From positions 1-19,878 of the forward strand of contig JAMPFS010000049.1 in NCBI GenBank assembly GCA_023664325.1: 19,878 bases of DNA, given 5' to 3'. Below the pieces are notes generated by a model. The model searched no databases and was not told where the DNA came from. It saw nothing but the letters and a program-made list of their open reading frames with translations. Both the position numbers and the translations under genes were made by a program. Source of the DNA: Clostridium sp. Lineage in GTDB: Bacteria > Bacillota > Clostridia > Lachnospirales > Lachnospiraceae. Shown in pieces: positions 8,067 through 15,400 of the stretch; the first letter of the stretch is position 1, and each line of letters starts with the position of its first letter.

Positions 8067-8837
8067 TCAGAACCTCCGTTCCTCCCATAACCCCCGCTTC
8101 GTCAGCAGCCTTTTCTCGATCACGGAAAAAATCAGCTTGTCAATCAAAATTCCCACCACGATAATCACCAGCATCACCAGCATGACCTGGTTGATATCTG
8201 CCAGGTCGCGCCCCATAATCAAAGTCTGCCCCAGTCCAATCGAGGTCGTCATGACCTCCCCTGCCATCAGCGCGCGCCACGCAAAAGACCAGCCCTGCTT
8301 GAGACCGGTCACCAGTTCCGGCAGGCTTGCCGGAAGAATGACATTCCGGTACAGCTGGCTTTTCCCCGCTCCCATCGTCAGCGCTGCCCGGATATAGATC
8401 GGCTGCACATTCTTGATGGCATTGTCCACCGAAATGGCAATGCTGAAAGCCGAACCCATCACCACGACAAACAAAATCGCCTGCGTGGACAGCCCGAACC
8501 ACAGGATGGAAAACGGCACCCAGCAGACGCTTGGAAGTGTCTGGACCCCCAGTACCAAAGGCTTTAAATTCTTTTGCAGATAGGAAAAATGGTTGATGAG
8601 AAGCCCCAGCGCAAGACCTGCAACAACGGCAATGGCATAACCTGCCACACCACGTAACAGGGAACTGCCGACTGCCTGCCATAATGTCCCGTCACTGCCA
8701 AGCGCGATCAGCCGTTCCCACACGCCCAGGGGAGAAGGCACGGCATAGGATTTAAACAGCGCCAGCACATCCACGCCCACCCAGTAAAACAGCTGCCATA
8801 ATGCAATTAACAGACATAAAAAAATAACGACGCTCAT
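8067..8837 (-). CDS. ABC transporter permease, SsuC/TauC type
   Basis: Inner-membrane permease of 256 residues with about six hydrophobic helices. The cytoplasmic EAA loop that docks on the ATPase is visible as RAALTMGAGKSQLYRNVILPASLPELVTG. PSVCWVPFSILWFGLS is typical of the nitrate/sulfonate/taurine permease family (BPD_transp_1). The ATG at 8837 overlaps the stop of the ATPase gene by one base (TAATG), so the two are probably translationally coupled. It is the last gene of a three-gene operon. The substrate cannot be fixed from sequence; related systems import sulfonates, taurine, nitrate or thiamine precursors. No strong intrinsic terminator is seen in the 147 bases before uvrB. Confidence 0.9.
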   Translation of the reverse strand: MSVVIFLCLLIALWQLFYWVGVDVLALFKSYAVPSPLGVWERLIALGSDGTLWQAVGSSLLRGVAGYAIAVVAGLALGLLINHFSYLQKNLKPLVLGVQTLPSVCWVPFSILWFGLSTQAILFVVVMGSAFSIAISVDNAIKNVQPIYIRAALTMGAGKSQLYRNVILPASLPELVTGLKQGWSFAWRALMAGEVMTTSIGLGQTLIMGRDLADINQVMLVMLVIIVVGILIDKLIFSVIEKRLLTKRGLWEERRF

Positions 8838-9580
8838 TAAAATGCCTCCCCCCTGATTTCTTCCAGTATCCGGTGCCGCAGCTCCACAAATTCCGGCGAA
8901 TAGATCTGCCTCGGACGTTCCAGCCCGATTTCGACCGTATGCGCTTCCTTCCCGGAATCCGCATAGAGTACCACAATGCGGTCTCCCAGATAAACCGCCT
9001 CCTCCACGCTGTGGGTTATGAATAAAATGGTCTGCCCGGTTTCCATCCAGATCCGCTGCAGTTCCTCCCTGAGTTTATTCGAGGTCTGCTTATCCAGCGC
9101 GGAAAACGGCTCATCCATCAAAAGCACGGAAGAATCCATCGTCAGCGCCCGTGCCAGCGCTGTCCGCTGCCGCATGCCCCCGGATATCTGATGAACCGGA
9201 TAATCCCGGTATTCCAGCAGGTTCACCATTTTCAGATAATGTACCGCCTTTTCCTCCTGCTCCTCCTTCGGAACCCCTGCCAGCTTCATGCCGAATTTTA
9301 CATTGTCAATGACATTCAGCCACGGGTACAGCCCATGCTCCTGAAACATCACCATCCGGTCGGCGCCGGGGCCGGTAATCTCCTTCCCGTCCAGCAGAAT
9401 CTGACCGTCGGTCGGCTGTATCAGCCCCGCAACCAGGTTCAGCAGGGTGCTCTTTCCACAGCCGGAAGCCCCGACAATGCAGACAAATTCCCCTGGCTCC
9501 ACGCAGAGACTGAAATGTTCCAGCGTTGCCGCCTCATTATTGCTGAAATGCATACTGACATTTTTTATTTCCAATGACAT
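8837..9580 (-). CDS. ABC transporter ATP-binding protein, SsuB/TauB type
   Basis: Peripheral ATPase of 247 residues that powers the neighbouring permease. Walker A GASGCGKST is at residues 37-45, the Q-loop Gln at 80, the signature ISGGMRQR at 132-139, Walker B VLLMDEP with D156/E157, the D-loop SALD, and the H-loop His190 in ILFITHS. The MFQEHGLYPWLNV segment is characteristic of the nitrate/sulfonate/taurine group. The open frame extends upstream to 9703 into the lipoprotein gene, but ATG 9580 has GGAGG at 5-base spacing and gives the family-standard N-terminus. The gap to the lipoprotein gene is 31 bases and the permease overlaps by one base. Confidence 0.93.
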   Translation of the reverse strand: MSLEIKNVSMHFSNNEAATLEHFSLCVEPGEFVCIVGASGCGKSTLLNLVAGLIQPTDGQILLDGKEITGPGADRMVMFQEHGLYPWLNVIDNVKFGMKLAGVPKEEQEEKAVHYLKMVNLLEYRDYPVHQISGGMRQRTALARALTMDSSVLLMDEPFSALDKQTSNKLREELQRIWMETGQTILFITHSVEEAVYLGDRIVVLYADSGKEAHTVEIGLERPRQIYSPEFVELRHRILEEIRGEAF

Positions 9581-9611
9581 ATCTTCCTCCCCGTTTTCCG
9601 GTTGTCCGTAA

Positions 9612-10586
9612 TCAGTTCCCAAACAGGCTGTCCTTTTCGGGTACTTCCTCAATAAACTCCTCTTCCCTGCTGATCTGCGCAAAGCCCATGACCGAATCCT
9701 CATTCAGACCGGTGGACACCCGGATGCGCTCAAATGCCTGCGCAATAATCGTATCGCTCAGGGATTTTCCGGTGGCGCTCTGCAGTTCGGCATTGATTTC
9801 ATTCAGCGCTGCCTCCCTGTCCTCCTCCAGCCTCTTTGTGGCATTCTCATGTTCTGCCAGGAACGCTTCCACCAGGTCGGGATGCTCCTCCATAAATTCC
9901 TTTCTGACAACCACGACCGCCACATCATAGGTTCCCTCCATATAGATTTCATCATAATCCAGGAGAAGTTCCGCGCCCTGTTCCAGCAGGGTTGCGCCCC
10001 ACGGCTCCGGCACAAGGGCTGCATCAATGTCTCCCCGTTCCATCATATTTGCAACGTCTGCATTGGCAACTGCGCTGACCGTGACATCCCCTCCGGCAGT
10101 GACGGGCTTCAGATCATGTTCCCGCAAAAGCGCCAGCAGGCATAAATGCTGGGTGTTCCCAATCTGCGGAATGGCAACCGTGTGATTCGATAAATCCTTC
10201 ACGCTTTCGATACCGGAATCCTTTCCGGTAACCAGCACGGCGCCGCCCTTCGTTGCGCCGGACAGCACGACCACATCCCCGTCTGACTTTACATTTGCGC
10301 TGATTGCCGGAACCGGCCCGATATATCCAATATCAATATCTCCGGCAAACAGCGCCTCCACCTCTGCCGGGCCGGCATTAAAGGCTGTCCAGTCCACGGT
10401 TACATCATCCCCCACACGTTCCTGCAGGGTGTTCCCGGACTTCATCAGCAGCGCCTGCGGATGGGTCACGTTGTTAAAATACCCGATATGGATCTGCGCC
10501 GTTCCCTGCTCCCTGCCGCAGCCTGCCAGACATGCAAGCATCAGCATACAGATTCCTGACAATAGCCATTTTCTCCATGTTTTCAT
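9612..10586 (-). CDS. ABC transporter substrate-binding lipoprotein, SsuA/NMT1-like
   Basis: Extracytoplasmic lipoprotein of 324 residues that captures the substrate. The signal peptide is KTWRKWLLSGICMLMLACLAGC with lipobox LAGC, giving acylated Cys23. The mature protein is a periplasmic-binding-protein type II fold with IHIGYFNNVTHPQALL at its start, AFNAGPAEVEALFAGDIDIGYIGPVPAI (a ligand-lobe signature of the sulfonate/nitrate/THI5-like family), and ALVPEPWGATLL. A GTG at 10589 directly precedes ATG 10586, and AAAGG lies 7 bases before the GTG, so either could be used. It is the first gene of the importer operon. No sulfonatase, taurine or thiamine gene and no recognisable riboswitch is adjacent, so the substrate stays open. 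Confidence 0.9.
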   Translation of the reverse strand: MKTWRKWLLSGICMLMLACLAGCGREQGTAQIHIGYFNNVTHPQALLMKSGNTLQERVGDDVTVDWTAFNAGPAEVEALFAGDIDIGYIGPVPAISANVKSDGDVVVLSGATKGGAVLVTGKDSGIESVKDLSNHTVAIPQIGNTQHLCLLALLREHDLKPVTAGGDVTVSAVANADVANMMERGDIDAALVPEPWGATLLEQGAELLLDYDEIYMEGTYDVAVVVVRKEFMEEHPDLVEAFLAEHENATKRLEEDREAALNEINAELQSATGKSLSDTIIAQAFERIRVSTGLNEDSVMGFAQISREEEFIEEVPEKDSLFGN

Positions 10587-10936
10587 CACTCTCGTACCTT
10601 TGTATGTAAAATACCGCCCATTCCTGTATTTCCATACTCCCTTTCTTCCTTAAGTCTGATTCTTCCTGTTTTCCCTATTTGTTAAAACATTGAAATATGA
10701 AAATGATATGAAATCTTCCATTTAATAAAATCCGATTGTTCTCTCAATTTTCTTTACGAATAATTATTTTTCATGTATAATGTGTTTATTAATGCAAATG
10801 CACTCGCACAATAACACGAATGCCATAAAAGGTCATAGCGATACAGATGGATTCATTGCCATCATTATGGATATGGCTTTCTATTTATGGGCAAAAGTTA
10901 TTTAAAATATCAGAAATACACGGAGGTAAATGTCAA
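10587..10936. other. Divergent intergenic region between the ABC operon and the membrane-protein gene
   Basis: This 350-base AT-rich interval separates divergent genes. It holds a good plus-strand promoter (10753-10781) and a roughly 150-base leader for the gene at 10937. I could not find a convincing minus-strand promoter for the ABC operon. No S-box, TPP or other riboswitch signature was recognised and no small gene is supported. An ATG at 10847 is in frame with the downstream gene but lacks a ribosome binding site. Confidence 0.5.
10753..10781 (+). promoter_or_regulatory. Sigma-A type promoter for the membrane coiled-coil gene
   Basis: TTTACG (10753-10758, 4/6 match) is 17 bases before TATAAT (10776-10781, 6/6 match) on the plus strand. 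The predicted transcript start is near 10788, leaving a leader of about 150 bases. Confidence 0.6.
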
Positions 10937-12385
10937 ATGAACAAACAGGATAACAAATTGGCACTTTCAGTGCTGGCAGCTTTAACGGCAGGAATTGCTC
11001 TCATCTATACGCTAATTATGTACCACACTGTCATATACGCAGTAGCGGGAGTCAGCGTATTGTTTTTGATTACCGCATACATACTGACACACAATATTAT
11101 TACATTTATCACGATGCGGAACAAATCCATGAATGTACAGATCAAAGGCATGGTGGATGACCTCTCCGCCCAGCTTGAGAACATGAGCAGCACGCAGGCG
11201 CAAATCGGCAAGGCAACCTATCTGTTTACAAGGCAGACAGCGAAGGCAGTAACCATTTTAGAGGGCAACTATACCGAAAGCCAGGAAGCCCTATACCGAA
11301 ATCTTACCGTCCTCTCCAACACACAGAACAAAGCGACTAAGCTTCTGATTAAATACGATTTAGACAACACCAGGAAATTAATCTCTACCTTGAAAGAGAT
11401 CCGCAACCACTTAAGCGAAACCATGTCTCAGGGATTTGACCAGATCACGCCTAACAATGATGAGGTGATTGCTACTCTGCAAACGATTGTGGACTATCTG
11501 AACTCCCAGTCAAATGAAATGGATCAGACAATGGGCTTACAGCTTGACAAAGTTGCCCGTGAATTACAGAATATTTCAAACAACATACAAAAGGTTCAAT
11601 TTTCTGCACAGAATATGGCACCGGTAATGCCTGTTGCTCCGCAGCAACCTATACAGACAGCGGAACCTCCTGTTATGGAGACTGTTCCGGTGGAAGAACC
11701 TCTTGCTATGGAGGATATCCCAACAGAAGAACCTCTTGCTATGGAGGATATCCCAACAGAAGAACCTCTCGCTATGGAGGATATCCCGGCAGAAGAACCC
11801 CTCGCTACGGAAGATATTCCGGCGGAAGAACCTCTTGCTATGGAAGATGTTCCGGCAGAGGAACCTCTTACTATGGAGGATATCCCAACAGAGGAACCCC
11901 TCGCTATGGAGGATATTCCGACAGAAGAACCGGACATGGAACCGGCTGCTGATACGCCAGAGGCAGACAATACTCCGGAAAATGAAGAGTCATTTACACC
12001 TACCTTTACGGTCGTTGGCAAAGAGGCGGAAGCACAAGCGGCTGAACCCGCAGAGGAGCCTGTTGCAGCACCGGCTTTGGACGGTGATCCAAACAAACAG
12101 CTTTCTGCCGACGAGATTGCAGCCTTATTTGCCGCTTCTGATCCTGCTCCAAAGAGGGAGAAACCCGCTGAAAAGCCTGCTGCCACCGATATAGATCCAA
12201 ATAAACAGCTTTCTGCCGATGAAATCGCAGCACTGTTTGCGGCTTCCGATCCTGCTCCAAAGGCAGAGGCGCCTGCTGCGGAAGAACCAAAAACGGAACC
12301 GGCAAATGTGGCACCTGTTACCAGTGATCCGAACAAACAACTTTCTGCTGATGAAATCGCAGCTTTATTTGCACAAATGGGATAA
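10937..12385 (+). CDS. Membrane-anchored coiled-coil protein with acidic repeats and triplicated FliM-like motifs
   Basis: Hypothetical protein of 482 residues; no named family recognised. Two adjacent hydrophobic helices (about residues 8-29 and 31-51) form an N-terminal membrane hairpin. Residues about 60-240 are polar, helical and coiled-coil-like (SAQLENMSSTQAQ, NEMDQTMGLQLDKVARELQN). Seven 11-residue repeats EEPLAMEDIP(T/A) occupy residues 253-329. The C-terminal third contains three copies of DPNKQLSADEIAALFA at residues 384-399, 420-435 and 464-479, the last ending the protein. LSADEIAALF resembles the N-terminal LSQxEIDALL peptide by which FliM/FliY bind CheY; that link is inference. 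The start ATG 10937 has GGAGG ten bases upstream; the longer frame from 10847 has none. It has its own promoter and terminator. The layout suggests a membrane-tethered scaffold presenting short linear motifs in the cytosol. Confidence 0.85.
   Translation: MNKQDNKLALSVLAALTAGIALIYTLIMYHTVIYAVAGVSVLFLITAYILTHNIITFITMRNKSMNVQIKGMVDDLSAQLENMSSTQAQIGKATYLFTRQTAKAVTILEGNYTESQEALYRNLTVLSNTQNKATKLLIKYDLDNTRKLISTLKEIRNHLSETMSQGFDQITPNNDEVIATLQTIVDYLNSQSNEMDQTMGLQLDKVARELQNISNNIQKVQFSAQNMAPVMPVAPQQPIQTAEPPVMETVPVEEPLAMEDIPTEEPLAMEDIPTEEPLAMEDIPAEEPLATEDIPAEEPLAMEDVPAEEPLTMEDIPTEEPLAMEDIPTEEPDMEPAADTPEADNTPENEESFTPTFTVVGKEAEAQAAEPAEEPVAAPALDGDPNKQLSADEIAALFAASDPAPKREKPAEKPAATDIDPNKQLSADEIAALFAASDPAPKAEAPAAEEPKTEPANVAPVTSDPNKQLSADEIAALFAQMG
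11693..11923 (+). repeat. Seven tandem 33-bp repeats (11-codon acidic repeat)
   Basis: Seven in-frame 33-bp units encode EEPLAMEDIPT-type repeats. Units 1 and 2 are identical at the DNA level; the others differ by a few bases. A degenerate unit (PPVMETVPV) precedes them and a partial one (EEPDMEP) follows. Such arrays change copy number by slippage or unequal recombination without breaking the frame. Confidence 0.9.
12086..12373 (+). repeat. Three dispersed copies of the DPNKQLSADEIAALFA coding motif
   Basis: 48-bp blocks at 12086-12133, 12194-12241 and 12326-12373 encode the identical 16 residues but use different synonymous codons. That indicates selection on the peptide rather than a recent DNA duplication. 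The first two are followed by ASDPAPK. The spacers are proline/alanine/glutamate-rich linkers. Confidence 0.9.
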
Positions 12386-12410
12386 TCAAAAACAATTATA
12401 AAAACCTTAA

Positions 12411-12473
12411 AAAAGGCTTTCGCACGAAGCTCCTACATTCTATGAATAAGGATTTTTCGTGCGAAAGCCTTTT
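12411..12473. terminator. Bidirectional terminator, 18-bp perfect stem
   Basis: AAAAGGCTTTCGCACGAA (12411-12428) is the exact reverse complement of 12456-12473, with a 27-base loop. T-rich sequence flanks it on both strands. It sits between the stop of the membrane coiled-coil gene (12385) and the stop of the convergent glycanase gene (12496), and should terminate both. Confidence 0.9.
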
Positions 12474-12495
12474 ATTTCTGTTTCCTATCTGTTCA

Positions 12496-15400
12496 TTACT
12501 TTACCTTAATGGTAATCGTAGCCTTCTTGCCACTTCCGTCTTTTGCCTTTGCTGTAATCTTTGTCTTTCCTTTCTTCTTGGCAACAACCTTACCCTTTGC
12601 GTTTACGGTTGCTACCTTCGGATTGCTCGAAGTCCATGTAAGCTCTTTGCTGATTCCCTTTGACGGGGTAAACTTCGCTTTTATCGTTACAGACTGTTTT
12701 TTCTTCAAGGTTGTCTTCTTGGCTGAAAGCTTAATTTTCTTTACAGCATTCTTCATAATGGAAATCTTGTAAACCGCCTTTATGCTGCCGTCCTCCAATG
12801 ATGTTGCTGTAACCGTAACCTTCTTGCCCTTTCCAGCCTTCTTGGTTGTCACAACGCCCTTGCTGTTGACAGATGCATATTTGGAATTGTTCACTGTCCA
12901 TTTTACAGCTTTGTTGGCTGCATTTTCCGGATAAACCTCTGCCTTTAGAGTAATCTTCTTACCCGGAGCAACTTTCTTCGTAGCTCCCGTAATCTTAATC
13001 CTCTCTACTTTCTCATCCTGTTTATCGTCCTTATCATCCTTGTCTTCTTTATCCTTTTCTTCCACCTTAATGGTACAAGCTGCTGACTTACCGCTTCCAT
13101 CCTTTGCTGTAACCGTAATCACCGCCGTACCGGCTGCAACAGCAGTTACATTTCCCTTCTGGTCAACCGTTGCAGCCTTCGTATTGCTGCTGCTCCATGT
13201 CACACTGCTATCCGTTGCATCGGATGGCTCCACTGTCGCTTTCAGCGTCACTTTATCACCAACCTTTATTGTTTTGCTTGTACTGTCTAAAGTGATTTTT
13301 GTGACAAGCTGTTTGTCTGTCAATTCCTTCCCATTCTCATCCTTTGGTGTAGATGAATACAAGTTGACGTCTTTATTTGGAGAAGAAACGGTGGTCGTTC
13401 CGGTAATCACGATATCATCTGATGAAATGGCGCTCTTGTCGGAGCCTTCCTCCACCTTTACCTCTACCTGTGAATCATCTATCTTAATCTGCCCTGTACT
13501 TTCAATAGCGGATGCGCCTTCTCCTGCATCTGCCGTCACCGTACTATCCTTCATAGAGACATTCGTACCGGAAATTGCAGAAGCGCCTGCGCCACCGGTT
13601 GCCGTAACCGCTCCATCTTCTATACGAACCTCTCCGCCGGAAATTGCAGAAGCTCCATTACCGCCGATTGCCGTAACCGTTCCACCGGAAATCGTGATAT
13701 CATCTCCTGCTATCGCAGGTGAACCACTGCCGCTGGTTGCCGTAACCGTTCCGCCGGAAATCGTGATATCATCTCCTGTTATCGCAGGTGAACCACTGCC
13801 GCCAATTGCTGTAACCGTTCCGCCTTCTATCACAATAGTTGGCGCTTTGATTGCCGCATGGTCTGTGCCGGATGCATCAATATTTAAGGTGCCACTCTTA
13901 ATCGTAACAGAACCATTTGTGCCAGTGCTTATAATTCCTGAAGTATCTAATGTGCCAGTGCCGCTTACGGTAATAATTCCAGCGCCATCGGAAGAAATGG
14001 TATCTGTAACCTTATTATTACCGGTAATTGCGATTGTTGCCTTTCCCGGTACCTTGACAGCTTTCACCGTTGCACCCGATAAGGTTATCTTGGAATCCGC
14101 AGCCGCTTGAATCGTCACAGACGGATTACTGCCTGTAATCGTGTAACTTTCACCAGACTCTTTCAGGGTCAGTGTATTAGTACTGTATTCAATGGTTGCA
14201 GTTCCATCAGCCTTACAAAGCGCATCTATATAGTTGCTATCATCCAGCTTGGATACATCAATCACATACGGATCCTCTACCAATGTATATACAGTCAACG
14301 CATCAGAGTTCTCACTTGACTTCTTGGTTTCTGTCTCCTTTATCCGCGCAATAATCGAATATTTTGTAAAGGCTGATAACCCGGTAAATGTATTCTTGCT
14401 CTGCCATGTTTCTCCGCCATCTTTTGAATATTCATAACCTTCCGCTGCTTTTACCTGAATGGTAGCGCTTGTACGTTTTACCAATTCCGGTGCATCCGGG
14501 GTATCAGGATTATCTGCTTTCTCGACTGTAACCTTTACGCTCCTTGTAATCACTCGCATTTTGTATGTAGACACAGCATCAATATTTGGGGTAAATGTCA
14601 CATCAAACCATACATCACCAATCTCTGTCAATGTAATGTTTTCGTCTTTCCATGTAAATGTTCCATATTCTGTAGAACCACCTGTTAAGTCAATATCCTC
14701 AAGCTTCTGCCCAAACTGTTGTGGCTTTACTACTGTTGGGAATACAATGTCCGGTGTATTTGCCGCTTTCACCCATATCTCTACTTGCGCGGTAATAGTA
14801 TCTTTTGAAGCCTCATATCCGACAATACCCTCAAATGAATAATTTTTCTTTGCCTGCTCATTCAATGTCAATACAACATCTGCACTCTCAGCATCTTCTC
14901 CAAGCACTAACGTTGAATCTACCCATGCAAACGTTCCGTATTTGTCATCCCCGCCTGTTAGCTCTGAGGCTTCAAGGCTATCACCTACCGTAATTGCAGA
15001 AGCATTCGGGAAAGCAACCTTTGTAACCGGTTTCTTTTTAACCGTCAGTGTGCCAGCTGCTGTGCTAATCGTATAATTCGGATCACTGCCTGCCGAAATT
15101 TCAATCGGATAGGTGCCTGCATCACTGGCTTGGGTGGCAGTAGTGCTATACGCAAGATCTAACACATCCCCATCAACCAGCTTGCCGGAGGAAGTAACTT
15201 CATAATCCCATTCCGGATTCTCCTCACCATATACTTTTTCCTGATCCTTTGCCTTGATGGTAATGCTCCGCTTGTTCACCTTCAAAGATACAGGGATCGA
15301 CAAAGTAGTCTTACCCTTTCCATTATTATAGGTAACAACAATTGTGTCCTCATAAGTGCCGGCATTCAACCTTTCTTTTGGCGTAATCTGTATATCTGCT

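Noticed and set aside
8140..8682. 180-codon second frame inside the permease gene
   Set aside because: It is an out-of-frame shadow in a G+C-rich gene; the permease frame has full family features.
10587..10936. SAM or TPP riboswitch upstream of the SsuABC-like operon
   Set aside because: No conserved core of either class was found on the minus strand.
11596..12336. 246-codon minus-strand open frame rich in GSSVGISSIAR repeats
   Set aside because: It is the antisense reading of the 33-bp and FliM-like repeats of the real plus-strand gene, with no ribosome binding site or promoter.
13040..14110. 356-codon plus-strand open frame
   Set aside because: It lies fully antisense to the repetitive part of the GH5 glycanase, has a low-complexity hydrophobic product and no ribosome binding site, and mirrors the repeats on the other strand.
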